From Cinclus cinclus (Eukaryota; Chordata; Aves; Passeriformes; Cinclidae): a DNA stretch of 64,000 nucleotides. Below the pieces are notes generated by a model. The model was given only the letters and a program-made list of their open reading frames with translations. It had not been told where the DNA came from and did no database searches. Below are positions 24,768-38,559 of this stretch, piece by piece. Made by a program: the position numbers and the translations under genes. Every line of letters begins with the position of its first letter. The stretch's first letter is position 1. The stretch is from positions 107,998,181-108,062,180 of the forward strand of contig NC_085047.1 in NCBI RefSeq assembly GCF_963662255.1, in the 5' to 3' direction.

Positions 24768-27216
24768 CCCAGGGCTCCTGGAAGAGCTTCCAGGAGCTTC
24801 CACACACCCACTGCAAGTCTGTGTCCACCGGCCAAACCCAGAGCATGGCTCTGAGTTCAGCTTTCTCCAAAAGGATATAGGGCACATTCTCTGTGCTGGG
24901 CACTGGTGCACAGTCATAAGCAGGGAATCCGACATCTGGGAATTCACTTCAGAAATTCCTACTTTGAGCTGATGTGTGAACCTGGGTGGACCCCTGCTGC
25001 AGTACATTCATGGCATCCTGTAAGAGACCCCTTGTGGCCACCAACTTTCAGGCAGGATTAATTTCTTTTCCATGCTGGATGATTAATTCTATTTTTAGTC
25101 ACTACTTTGTGCAAATCCAAGCAGAGAAAGAGGATGCCTGTGTGTGACTGCAAGCAGAATTTGGTTCCATGTCAAAATAAGGACACCAAAAGAGGATTAT
25201 ATCTGCTAGAAGGAAGAAATACAGCACATGATACTGAATCCCCTAGGGAGACTGGCTTCTGAAATGAAGTTCCCAGTAATCTCATCTTAATTAAAACAAA
25301 ATGAAATTTATAATATCTCATTTCCCCGCCACTTTATTATTTAGGTGTCATTGTCAAAGACTCTGCAGAAATTGAGGAAGAGACAGCCGCTGCCCCAAGG
25401 AGTTTCCAGTCTGACTCAGGAAGAAGTAAACACTGAACAGCTCAGGAAAGAAAGTAAAGCCTTTGGCAACGAATTTTGTATTTTCACAAAGGTCATTCTC
25501 AGCTAAAGTGAGACAAATCAGGGAATGAAGAACCTGTCTTTAGTGCTGTGGCACAGGGGAGAAGAGAATACAAAAGGGAAGAGGTGAGTGCAGAGGTGGA
25601 TGAAGGGTTGAAGAGGGGCCATCAAGAAAAGAGAAAGGATGGCTTTAAAAAACAGAATACAAAGGTGTAAGTGACCACTGTCACCTCTAAGAGCAAAAGG
25701 TTTTTATCCAGTATAGAAGGAGAAGCAAAGAAAATACAGGCAACAAGTAGGAGATATCCTGAATGAAGGCAGTAGACAAATTTGGAGGTATTTATTTGGG
25801 CACACCTTGTTACAAAGTGTAGATACAGGTTTTTTCTACTTTTATTGAAATAAAACTGTAAAACCCCTCTTGAAAATATTTTAGAAAATTATATAAAGAA
25901 AAATGTAATGCTCTTTAAAAGAGTGGGGATACAGCTGAGGAAATCCATTCAGCTAAATAACTCCTAAGAAATGCTAGGACATCACCCTTTCATTTTATAT
26001 ATGGACACAGTTACATAACATAATTTAGCAAGTGATTTAATGGCTCACATCATGAATGCTATTCATCTGCTAGACGAAACTCTGGTTTCTATTCATTTTT
26101 TAGAAAACCTCTATCACGCTATTCTTTTATTCTTTCATCTACTAATCTTCTAAGTTTCCAGAGTGAAATTACAACTTTTGAACTAAGCAGCAAATATCTT
26201 TCCCCCCTACTCAGCAAGTACCTGCCCAACTTTCCTTGCAGCACCATCACTTCCTCAAGGCTGAAGAAAAGAAATCTGGGCTGATATTGTGATTCCCTAG
26301 GAAAGGGAGTATATAGAAAAATGAAGAAAACAAATTCTTCTTATTTCTCTCCAAAGAATCTCTTGCTAACCAGGACTACAGCCTCTCAGGAAAAGCACAA
26401 GACATTTCTTCTTCCCAACTGCACCCCCAACATTTTCAGAAGTCAAGAAAACTTCTCATAGCTATCCAGTATGTGATAAAGATGATCTCCCTATTCTGCC
26501 TTACTTGAACTTCTAGAGAGTATCCAATAAGTAAAAGGTGTTATCACTGAAGGAGCTCTCTCAGCAGTACAAACTTGTCTGGAAAATTGATAGCTGATCC
26601 AAGTTTTATATATTGCACCAAAAAATGAAATTTGAGTTCATCTTGCAAAAAGGGAAAGCAAACTGTAACATGGCATAAGACCATACCTGCACCTTGAAAT
26701 TTTATATTTTAAGCTTCCTTCCTGTCAAACATATAAAAATTAATCTTATTTTGAGACTGTCTTCGTCATATGGACCATGCGGTTCCTTATATGCTATGGG
26801 GATAAATGACAACCTGCATGTATATCACTGCCTTTTTATGATGAGAAAATAGAGAAAAACAGAAATTCTATTATAAAGATACAGGTCTATGCTGAAAGTG
26901 GAAAAGCCAAAACAGATTATAAAACAGGGGGCAGAGACCATAGATTATGTCCAGACAACACTGACACTTCTTTTTTCACTGGCACAATCTGTTCTGAGAG
27001 CCTGGGTGGGGGAGGAAGAAAGATCATCTGGGAGCATGGTAGATGGATTTTAAAACTTTCTGTCATTCTTTCATTCTTGGCTCTCTTCAGTCTCCTTCTC
27101 TTGGCATCCTCTGTTTTTCTTCTCATTGCGTATAAAGGTTTGTTTTAAACCAACAAACAAGTGCAAGACTGGAAAATATGCCTGTTGTTTTTCGATTTTT
27201 TTTTCTGGACGAGCAG

Positions 27217-27317
27217 GGGAGAGAGAGCTCAGCTGCTGCTCGCTTCAGACTAAACTGATACCCCTCATCCAGTTGAGAGCAGACAGTTCAGTGACCAGAG
27301 AAGAGCTCTCTTACTCT
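27217..27317 (+). other. Candidate exon with strong splice-like borders
   Basis: Upstream lies a good pyrimidine tract (27185-27206) ending in CGAGCAG at 27210-27216. Downstream is a perfect consensus donor, GTAAGT, at 27318-27323. The 101 bases between are purine-rich and carry GAGAG, GAAGAG and CAGCTGCTGCT elements of the kind found in splicing enhancers. One frame stays open (around RADSSVTREELSYS) but I recognise no protein. A TATAAAGG lies further up at 27131-27138, so a TATA-driven first exon starting near 27161 and using the same donor is another option. With no second exon identified this may be a non-coding transcript exon or chance. Confidence 0.22.
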
Positions 27318-27968
27318 GTAAGTTAATATTAGGCAGTGAAACTGCATATGTCATTAAAGTTCAAAGAAGCTGATTACTACTTTGATGTGTTGCCAAATTA
27401 TTACAACAATGACGCTATTTTTTTTTCAAGTGTATTGGTGCTTCTCCTCAATTCTCTTTTTTAAACCCCATGCTTTAATAACTGTTGAACTTCAGAAAGA
27501 AATGTGTTATTTTTCTTCAAAGGAGAGCTGGGTACTGTTTCAGGATGACTTCTTTCATATATAACGTAAAGGATATTAGTCCCCTATTAGAGACAAAAAA
27601 AAAATCACTTTATTTTCCCCCTCAGGTTCTCTCCTCCTTTAGACTTGGAAAATAAACATTCAAAAATGCATGCTGTTAGTGGGCTGTGCAGCACTACACT
27701 GCTCTGTCAAAGTGAATATTGTGATAAATTGTCATTCTGTTCATACTTACAATCATCTTCCACTTCCTCATACCAAAGCATGTGAGCAGACATGAAATCT
27801 CTCCACAAAACAGAGGAAAAAGAAAACAACAGCAAAATATTTCTTGGCAAAGTATATCCCAACTTTGCTGGTGCAGTAGTTTTTGCTGAATTAGGCTTGT
27901 CCCTGCATAGCTCCAGCCGTGTCCCCGCAGGAGCCCCAGCAGCTCTGGGAGGAGAGGGCAGAAGTCCC

Positions 27969-28090
27969 CAGGGTGGGATGCTGGCAGGGTGGGATGCTGG
28001 CAGGGTGGGATGAAGGCAGGGTGGGATGAAGGCAGGGTGGGATGAAGGCAGGGTGGGATGCCAGCAGGGCTGGCTGCCCGCAGGGTCTGA
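27969..28090 (+). repeat. G-rich 16-bp minisatellite, about 7 copies
   Basis: Back-to-back 16-base units start at 27969, 27985, 28001, 28017, 28033, 28049 and 28065, followed by a decayed start of another. The unit is CAGGGTGGGATGNNGG, where NN is CT in the first two copies and AA in the next three. The sixth ends CCAG and the seventh is diverged. Blocks of identical variants show spread of units within the array. The open frames on both strands that run through it (for example HPAFIPPCLHP on the minus strand) only mirror the repeat. The paired GGG runs give some quadruplex potential. Confidence 0.95.
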
Positions 28091-31000
28091 GTGTCCCGGG
28101 CAGCGAGAGGCAGGGATGGATCCTCACTCCCACCCAGCCGGCATGGTAACTAATGCCAGTGCTCTTTGGAGGCCCCGGGATGTTTCAGATTCCAGGACCT
28201 GCGCAGAAGCAATGCTCTCTGTGCTTCCCCCTCAAAACAAAGTTGATTTCCCATAATAGGACAGCCCATGCACTCGACATATAAGGCTCTGCTTCCAGGG
28301 TAGCATGTGCAACGGATTTAAATTATGTGTTGCAGTCTCCCAAGGAACATTCAGGCTACAAAGCGGGGTGAAGATATTTACTGCTCCCTTTGCGCAGCTC
28401 CCCATGAAACAAATTTGATTCCTTCCCAGCAAATTACCCCTGGCTCATCCCCAGACAGGTTCCTCCTTTTTTGGGAGAGGAGCAGCAACCCTCCCTGACT
28501 TTTGGGATTTCAGCCTCACTCCCAAGCAGGGAAAATAAACAAACCCTAAAATAGTGTTGTGACCAAATTAAACATGTAAATGCTAACACAAGTTGTGGTG
28601 AGTCAGTAGCTGCTTAAACAGAAAAGGGAAAAAAAATACTATTGACTTACAACTGACCTTTTCCACTCCCAACAAAACCACGCAGTACTAAAGCTGTACA
28701 CAGGAGCTGCAGAAGAAGCAGAGGAAGGAGGCAGCACAAGCTGCCTGCCTATTTCTCTTCCTAACAGTGGGAACATCCTTTCACTCCCAAATCCCAAACA
28801 GGTGGAACCTGGGCTGATGCTCTCCCCCTGCACTCAGTGCCAGGCCTCTTTAATTTACACAAGAAGGAAAAACAGACGTCCACACAATACTTGGGAAAAG
28901 GACTACGGCATCCTTCACCCGAACTCAGATTTTATAAGGCTGTTTTCTATAATATGTACTTTGTACAGAATGTACAGCCTTTAGAGACAGGCCATATTAA
29001 ATCATGTAAATAGTTTCATTTGAAAAGCCATTTGAAGAAATACGTTTATACTGTTCATTTTTTTTAATCTATCCTTAAAATCCTGAAAAGTGGTATTTTT
29101 CAGTTTTAAAGCTTAATGTGTCTAGTCATGCTGATTATAAGTTTATAAGTAATTTCCTGGATTATACAGAAAAATAAACACAAAAAATGAAGTGTGTAAT
29201 ATAACCTTACAGCCACTGGCATTTTCTACGCTTGATAGTCAAATTAATACACTGAAGAACCTGGATGTACAGTACATGCCAAGATACTCCTAAGGATTAA
29301 TTTGCAGCCCACAGGAACTGCAAGTCATGAACTGATGTAGAAAATAATCTGAAGCAGAGCAAGGCACACTGTTACAGCAGCAGCATTTTGATTATTTGAG
29401 GGAGAAGGAGACTGAGAAAACCCAGGAAAGGAACTGCTTACTGTGCACATATTTCATTTTCAAATACCTAAAGTGACCCTTAATAGCACAGGCTGTCAAT
29501 AACTGAGGCCCAGCAACATATTTAAAGGTTACAAGTGAACACTACCTTGAAGGAAAATGATAGTAGAACTGTGATCCTCCTGGCTTATCTTCATTCCAAG
29601 GTGACAAACCTTTTCTCCAAAACTTTTCAGGTGCATAAATCTGTTTCTAAATTTGATCACAGGGCCTTCATCTCGACGGAGACCTGTGGTCTGTTTTACA
29701 CCCAGCTCTAGTCACAATTCACAAAAATTCATGTGGATTATTCATCCTCTCTGAAAATGGCTTTGGGACCATCAGAGAGTATTTGGATCAGGCTTTGCAA
29801 GAAATGTAATGCTACTCAGCATTTTCTTCTAAAACAGAGTCCAAAGAAGTGTCTAGCTGCAAAACTTACAATAACTTATATATTTAATGATCTTCCACAT
29901 GCATGAAATCCATATTTGCTTCCTCTCTTTTTACTGAGGGAGTTCAGAACTCTGGTGGCCTTGAGAGAGCACCTGCTTCATTCATAAGAGGGCAGAACCC
30001 TTCAGCCTACATTTTCCCTTCCTCCTACTGATGCTCCTCCAGTCAATTGGAAATGAGTAATAACTTGTTGGGCCATAGAGAGAAATAACAAAAGTGAGTG
30101 TTCAAATCTACTGGGTATTTTGGTTGGATTTGGATTTCCAGGTTTGGTGGTGGTGGTGGCTTTGGGGGACTGCAAAGAAACTGAGAGGCTGTTAAAAACT
30201 TAATACTATTTCCAGCAGCTATGATTGCTGTGACTGCCTAACACTGAGAAACATCCAGGCTACTGAAGATGTTTAAAATTTATCTCTCAGTGCCTACTAG
30301 CCAGCACTTACTTTGCATGGATAGCCTGGAGGATTTTGACACATCAGGTTTTGTTATTTGGAGGGTCTTTTTGCCTTATATTCAACAACAGAGAACAAGG
30401 CAAAGCTTCTGTGTAGCTTTATGTCAGGTAATTACTGTACACTCAATAAATGCTGGTGGTCAGAGGCCACTTCCTCATTGTCCCTTCCACATGCTGCAGG
30501 TAGCAGGTTCTGACCTCAGTGCTCAGAGACTACAGTGCCTGTGCAGCAAGACAGGAAAGGGGCAAGCTTCAAAGTCACAGAGAATTTGGAAAAATGTAGA
30601 AAATCTGGAATGATAAAGATGGGTGTGTTTTTTTCAGTGATTGCTGTCAGCTTAAGTTTAATGTTGCCTTACTCTTCCACAGCCAGTAATGGCTTAAATG
30701 AAAGAAAATTGTCATCGACACAGAAATGGTTTGGGTGACTTTCAGCCACCCATTAACAAAGGTTTTACACAGAGGCGGTTTATTTCCCTGCTTGAGAAGC
30801 CTTTTCAAAGCCCAAGCATTCATAAAGTTGAAAATACCTCCTTTCTAAAGGCATGAGCATGACAGTAATGCAGAGGTGGAGAAATTGCCAACGAGGCCAG
30901 CAGCTATCTGGAAACAAGGACAACAATAAACTGCCTGTTCAGAAACCATTCAGGGGATTGGGTCAGTGTATGTCAGCATGACTGTAGAAAAGAAATGGAT

Positions 31001-34000
31001 TTCAACTTCCAAACTTGGCAGCCACATTTATTGTCTCAGTAAGCTAAACCAGAGGAAGCTTAGGACTTGGGGATAATGGTCAGACTGTGGACTGGACATG
31101 GGAACCAAGTTCTCAGTTCTCTAACTCTTCTGTACCACAGTAAAGGCCTACATTAAGATTCAGGACTTCTCTGTAAGGGAAAAATTAAAGAACATGACTG
31201 GAAAATGATGTTTTTTGCACAATTGATATGGGAGGAGAGGTCCCCAATTCAACATAAATAAATCAAATAACTTCATGCAAGCAACATCCACAGAGTAACA
31301 GATCTACCATCTCATTGTAATTTACTGGGACACAAGACCTAAGAAACCCCCAACAAAACAAAGCACACCATACTGCCATTTGTACTGTCTATTTCCTTTC
31401 CCGTTAACAGATAAAACAAGAAAATAACAAATAGGTAGCATGCTGCACAGAACTGATTTACAAACCTCTTATGACTTTTAAACATCCCTGTGGTGCATGT
31501 TGTTTGCCAATACAACTCAACATCAGGCAGAGTGCTTACAGCATAAACCTAAGAGAGATGATATTTTGATTATAATATCAGAAAACATTTCAACCTTTAT
31601 TCCACCGTTTTTAAATCACTGCCAATACTGACCTAAAAAAAATACTAAAATAAAGGCAGTCCAAGCCTGTTGCTCGGCTCAGCCATTAAGCTCATAACAA
31701 GATGTCTCTGTGCTCTTGCCAGTATTTGCAAATCTAGCACAGCTATCTGTGTGGGAAGAAGTACTGAGCTCCAGGGACTATGGGGCTGATGTGCAGGGAG
31801 AACTGGAATGGGATTCTTTCAAGCACTAATGTGCAGTGTGGGTTTTTGCCCTGGCGGTATATTGGCTCTGATTCTTTTTATTATTCACTTCCTGTCATGA
31901 AAAAAAAAAATAAACCAACAAAACAAACACAAACCACTTGCACGTCAGCATCAGAGGGAAAAGAAAAAAAACATCTTCGACAGCTTTATCACAACAGAAG
32001 TAAACAGGCAGTTTCTGATTTTCCTGAGAAACTGACAAGGGAAAAAGGAAAAAAATCTTTCCAATGTGAGCCATTGAAGAACTCTCTTTTGTTTCTTAGC
32101 CTATTTTTACTTCAAAAAGGAATATATCATAGAGGATTTTCGTACATGTTGCAAAGGGGTTCTTTTTCTTATTTATTTGATCTGCAGACCAGAATATAAA
32201 AGACAAAAAAACTTCAAACCAAAACAAAAAACTTGCTCTTATCTCTGAAGGAAGAAGCAGCTTTTTCAAAGGTAAAATATATTAATATAAATGTATACTC
32301 AGAAAATTAGTAGTCAATACAATGATAAAGACAATGGCCTCCCATATTTAAGAGATGATATGCATAAAAAAGTATATTTTATTTCTATGTCATGAAACAC
32401 TTCTGCTTGAGAACATACTCTAGCATATGCACCAACATATTGGCTCACTGTTGTTTGTGCTCTCCCCCAGAAAGCTCTCTCCTTCCTGTCGTGGCCACTG
32501 GGAATTAGGGGTTAATCTTTTTTGCAGAGCATCTAGCAAAAAGAAGGGTGGGCTTACCTCTTGCTAGTTCAACATAAAATTATCTCTCAGAAAACAACCA
32601 CTATCCATTCTGGAAAGCTTCAGCTAAAGAACAACCAACCCTTTTCACCTAGTGGATCTGTCCTTGGTGTGAGGTTCCAAGCAAATTTAGCAGGACAGCA
32701 TGTCCATGCTTTGTAAATCTTTATTCTCAAACCCTGTCAATTCTCCAGCTTTCAGAAACTTTCACCATAGCAGAAATTAAATCAGTCTTCACTGGAGTCA
32801 GTTGGACCAAACTACTCAGAAGATAGACTGAGCGATCCAAAGGAAAGTGTAAAAAAAGATAACAAATTATATTAAAAATATTAAAAGTACAAAGAAGAGA
32901 AGAGGAAGAAGATTTTAATTACTGATATATACAAAGTAGGAATCAAACTAATAAAGAGGAATTAGAATTACTCATTTATGTCTATAAAATGTTGGTCTTA
33001 ATCACTCCAGAGAGGCTGATATGACCAGAAGGGAGAACATCATACCAACTAATATTTCTTTGTCTAGATTTGGTCATGTAACTGACTCCAATCACCACAA
33101 GCATACCACATAACCTACAGAAAGAATCCTGAAAGTGTTCTGGAAAGTGTCTGAGTATCTAAAATAGTCCCCTGCCCCAAACTGCCCTTGGTGGAGTAGG
33201 GAGGTGTCTTCCTCTGGCTTTGTTTTGTTGGCTCACCATTGATTGTGTGTCCAGACCATGAAAAATCAAGGTCAGATTGTTCCTCTTGTCCTTGTCTTGT
33301 CACTGTCCACAGGAAGAAATTCTGAACCCACAGACCAGTAGTGAGACACAGCACAGGAGGCCCCCCCAGCTGGGCAGAAAACTCCTTGGTGCAGTTATAT
33401 TCTCAGGGTGGGTCCAAAACCTGTGAAATTCACCCAACTCTTATTTGCATTGCAACTCACTCAAGGGGAGCCTGAATTTCAAGTCACCAAAGAAGTCATC
33501 CCAGTCTCTACAATGCTTAAATACAACTGATTACAACTTGATTACTTGCATCACATCTAAATGGTGAAATATTAGCCAATTTTTATAAACACACACATTT
33601 GCATACGTGTAAGTCACAGAGAGAGCAAGTGCGCTCACAGACAAGTAGTAGCATAGTGATGTATGCATGTGCATATTTAATACTTATTTTAAGAGAACCC
33701 AATTTCACAAAGTTGAAGACAATTATAAAACCTCATCAGTGAAAAGAAAGAAGTTAAACAGAGAAATGTGAATGATAATTGGAAAATGTTTGAAAACACT
33801 GCTCAGGCCTGCATGTCACTGCTAAGAAAAGTTTCTCTGGGTGAAAACAAACAATTGCAAACAAAAACAAATTTAGTCTAGAAGGGAAGCATGTATTTAA
33901 AAAACAAAGCAAACACAATATGTAAGGAGCAGAGGAAAAAATGCCAAGCTGATTGCAAAGAATATCAATAGGAGGTAATTATGAATCAGAGTCAACAATC

Positions 34001-34229
34001 CGTACGTACAAGAGAGAATTCAACTAGGTATGCAGGGAAGCTGCATCAGCTCTGCCAGAGACAACTCAAGGTCACTTTGCAGAGTAAATGTGCTGGCTGC
34101 TCACATAAACACAGTTTTCTTTAGGGAAGCACAACTGGAGCGCCAGCCGCCCACACTGTCCCAGTCACCCCATCACGTACTCCCCTGGCTTCACTCTGCT
34201 CCAGTCAATGTTTCAGCTGTGTCCAGTTT

Positions 34230-34500
34230 TGACACAACACTTTATGAAAGCCACAGATAAATTGGAGAGCACTTAGAATCATAAATATCCAAACAGGCAG
34301 TTTTCTGTGCAGAGAAATAAGGAGGGAGCTTTACATATTTAGTCTGGAAGGAAAAGGCAAAGAAGTACATAGCTGCTGCCTTTCAGCATCTAGACATTAC
34401 AGCACCCCATTATTTTTCATGTATGCCAAGGAAAGGGACATAATTTGAGTGAAATCAACTCAGATTTGATATAAGGAGAAGACTGGGAGTAGAAAATTAC
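34230..34500 (+). mobile_element. Possible old CR1 remnant, plus strand
   Basis: Scattered matches to the CR1 ORF2 end and 3' region occur in the right order: GAAAGCCACAGATAAATTGGAGAGCA (part, 34246), AGTCTGGAAGGAAAAGGC (34341), GCTGCCTTTCAGCATCTAG (34375) and GATTTGATATAAGGAGAAG (34463). Between them the similarity is poor and there is no clear 3' end motif. It could be a very decayed copy or a chance run of partial matches. Confidence 0.35.
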
Positions 34501-37500
34501 TTACACATATGAAAACTTTTACACACAAGGGTCATCAAATCCTTTTAAGTTGAGGCTTGTAAGGAAAACTTTAACAAATTTTTCAAGGATAACAAACTGT
34601 GCTCTCTCTCAACCCTTGCAGCAGAAGAAATCTAGATGCCTTTCATCTCTGTATTTCTGGAGCTCTTAGATTTACAGACTAGGTACTATAACCAGTCACA
34701 CGCAGTTCAAGTTTGCATGCATCTCATATACAAAGTAATTGTGTTGTGAAAGGAGAGCAGTCCAATGGATACAAGAACACACAGTGACACCTAAATTCTA
34801 TTAACAGTTCTGCCAGTCACTCATTATTCAATTTCCTTTTTTTTTTTTGTTTCCTATATAGAAAACGACACTTAGAAGCTAAACAAGTGCTGTTAGCCTG
34901 CTTAATTATTGTTCAAGAGAGGTGACAAACTGTTTAAAGTACAGTACTGTTAAAAGTTTGTGTTTTAATTACACTGATTTCATCCCAAGTCTCCCTGGAT
35001 GACAATTGCTCAAAGCCTTAGTTGCAGTGGCAAAAGACTGTCACATTAAATCTGGGAAGACTGGGCTATTATGACAGCAAATTATGATGACAAAATTCTG
35101 TTAGTTCAAGTCTAATGAAACATCACTGCACACACAAGGATGAATGTTAATTTCTGTGCGGGTCTATATTCAGGTTAGTACATCAAGTTGATGGCAAACT
35201 GAAGTTAATGCAAGCCTGCAGAGATGACATTAGAAATGGCAAGATGATTGCAAAATGATGTTGCTGCAAGTGAACTGTGATTAAAAAATAGGTTTCTAAA
35301 CACAAAAATGTGCTAGGGGAATGTAAAAATAAACCTACAGAAAATAAAATTAAAGACATTTTACTTAAAGCAAAAGACATATTGGATACAATTAGTGCTG
35401 CAGAACAATTCCCTGCCAAACTGGCCAACATTGATTAGGAGGGCACAAAGCCAGGATGAGAATGCCTTACAAGTAACTGCCAATAAATTCGGAGTAATGG
35501 TATCACTAGGGCATTTTTTTCCACTAAAAAAAGGTAATTGACTCTGTAGAAACATAAATAATTTTTGAAAAAGTGCTCAAGATTATTGTCCTGTGAAAGA
35601 ATCTGGTTTGATCAGGAAATTCCTTCTTAAATTTAATTATATAGATGTTTTTCTTTCTTGTATTCTGGCAGGGTTACTAGTACATGTCTAGAACCAAATT
35701 ATTCATTAGGCCCAAAAGAAATTTGTCCACTCAGGTACATTCAAGTACATAGGATCTACAGCACTATAAGATTAAGGAGATTAGATATTTAATATTCACA
35801 GTGCTCATAATATTCTAATGTGATTAAATCAGTAACAGAAAAGATCTGCTAGTATATTTCCTTAGAGCAATGTTTGATTATTACTTCTAACATGTGAAGG
35901 AAAACTAATTCAAAACCTGAAAAAAGTCTTTGCTTTCCTTTCTGCATTTTAAGTCTTTCCTCCTTGCTATAATATTTCTATCTACTGGTAAATACAAGAG
36001 GTACACTTAATTTCTATTTTGGCAATAGCAGGTACTCTGTGTCTTTCCAAAAGACGAGTGTTATCTATCCATCTGTCTGACTATCTGTAATGTTTTCCAT
36101 CTTATTATCCTCCAAAATATATGATAACACAGTTCCTGATAAATTACACTGGTGAACTGAAGTGCTTCATTTAAATAACAGGCTTTGTCAAGTAGTTTAG
36201 GTAGTGTCTGACCTCTAGGTCCAAAGCAGGCATAATTTTAACCTATCTAGTAGAGAATAAAATGAAAAACTTCCTATTCTTGAAAATGCATAAGTTTTTA
36301 CTTGGCAAATTGCACATCCTATTCAGCAAAATAATAGAATGGCAAAATCTCACTAAAAATAAATAGATCTTAATGGGGTAATTTATTTCAGAGATAAGTA
36401 CGGAGTGACTCTTGCTTTTTTTTTTCAGATTTTTCTAAATAGTTCCATAGCTAATAAATTAGTACTTGGAGTGCAGAAAAGGAGATCAAAAATTATGGTT
36501 CAGGGCCCCAAGTCACTCTGATTACAGACTGAAATTTGTAAGAGCATACTTTATATTAAAATTCATGTAGCTTTTCTGGAGACACACATACATTCCACCT
36601 GAAGGCATGGATTTTTTAGAAGACTGGGAAATCACTACATCCAGATACTCACTGATCTGTCTGTTGGCATGGAACCTCTGCCAGCTGAAGTTACCTGTGA
36701 ATCTGAACTGAGAACTGGAGAGAAATCACAGACTGAAGTAATAAAAGATAAACCATATAGTGCTCCCTTGCTCCCTGATGATTTTAATCCTACTAAATAC
36801 ACTCATTTATTTGAGTGAAGATATACATTCTGATGACAATAAAGTTGGTAAAATTTACTGAATTCAGTGATATTTTATAACGCAGGAAAAGAGCAGATGA
36901 TGGGAAAAATTACTAATTTTTTAATCTTTAATGATAAGCAACAGCGAAGTCACTTTATTATAATAATACAGAGAATGTGCAGCTAAGGAGTTTGAAACCT
37001 AAAAGTCTAGTCTCTAAGGAATTATTTAAAATCTTAATTGCATAAAAATATTTAATCTCCTCAATGCACCAATTACAAGTTGGTCGTTTAGAGGTTTTTT
37101 TTAGCCTGTTAGGTACTTATGCAGCTTGCATACAAATATTTATCACATTAGACCTGTGGACTGACAAAAGTCTAAAGAGATTGTGTTCTGCAGGTTAACA
37201 GCAGCTTCCTTAAAAGCACTTCATGTAGGCTTAAAAATGTAATTTAGATCAGAACTGGAGCATCTTGGTTACTAATATAAATAACAGATTTTTACAGTCT
37301 TCTCTGTTACAGATCCACTGACATACAGCCTGAGTACCTACTTCCACAGGAGTAAAATGTACCTCAAACTATTTCTATGCAATAAATCTTGGATTATTCT
37401 TGTTACATAAGTACAACTAGATGATATATTAACATTAGAAAAAGGGGGCTAAATTTAAAATTTTCTAAAATTCATCAGTCCATGGATGACAGAGCAGAAT

Positions 37501-38559
37501 ATCCCGTATGGAGGAGAACATCAGCACAAGGATTCAGACAACAAAGTACTGGTCACAGCCTCTGCAGGGTTTATGACAGCTGCAGATGACTAAATGTATT
37601 CAATACTCTTTTAAGTGTTAATTTGCCTGGAATATAGTAATTTCTTTTTAAAGGCACAGTTCTTCTATTAGTCTTGGGTTAGAACCATCAGCCACAGCCA
37701 GAATTTCCAGTCACTGTGAAACATTTTAAATGGCCTGTGCATAAACACCTGATTTATTCCCTACTAACGCAGCACATGTATGACTTATTCTTTCTAAAAA
37801 CAGAAAAATATATTTCAGATTAAAGTACTCTGTCACTCTTTAATCACTCCAATTACTTATTTTTTCTTTTTGATAAATATATCCATATAAAACTTCTCAA
37901 AATTATACTTGACCAGAATGCAGATGCATCAATGACTACCACTACAACTAATATAAATGTTTTAAAGCCAAAATATACAAATAGACTTAAAATTATTTAG
38001 TGATGGTGATACATGTTTCAAGCATAAAATTAATCACAAAATGCACTAAGTACTTCAGCTACTATGTAAAGCTGTTTCAACATAGCTGGGTAAAAACTAC
38101 CAAATGCAATGCCCATTTTTTAAAAACCTCTTCTGGAACTAAACCCCAGTATGTCTAATCATGGTACTAGTCTAATTCTCAGAAATTGCAATAGGAATAG
38201 AATTAAGAGATGCAGATATGAGTTAATGGAGAAATGTATTTTACAGGGGCAATCACACATCATCTGTCTGGTAGGGCTCTTTGAATGAGTCAGTGTGAAC
38301 AGTCAAGGGAAACTTGGTTTACACAGTTTGAAGAATTCTGAATACTGCCTCATTAAAGAACTTAGAGAAACAAAGATGACATAGGATAAGAGATCCACTT
38401 TCACAAACAAATCATTAAAACACAGATGCTCCAAAAGCATTCAACTTTCTCAAATATGTATGTCACCAGATGTGTCACAGATCAGAGCCAGGACTGGTCA
38501 ACATATAAGGCACACTGATTATCATTACATGGATCTAGAAGAGGAAGGAAACTCTCAAG

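Larger units (their letters stand above)
19464..38559. other. Long gene-free stretch with scattered simple repeats
   Basis: I see no recognisable coding exon over about 19 kb. Single items worth naming are listed separately: the (GT)10 run at 24748, an exon candidate at 27217, a minisatellite at 27969 and a possible CR1 remnant at 34230. A (TGG)5 run lies at 30145-30159. The block at about 24590-25020 is GC-richer and open in several frames on both strands, with no family resemblance. About 34950-35290 looks dense in TAAT- and ATGACA-like short motifs, as conserved enhancers often do, but conservation cannot be seen in one sequence. Confidence 0.6.

Noticed and set aside
27969..28090. CRISPR-like regular repeats
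   Set aside because: Units are adjacent with no spacers, and the genome is clearly vertebrate. The 25-bp repeat at 11031 fails for the same reason.
27891..28256. Proline- and glycine-rich open frames around 28 kb
   Set aside because: They are translations of the 16-bp minisatellite. Sixteen is not a multiple of three, so the repeat cycles through frames.
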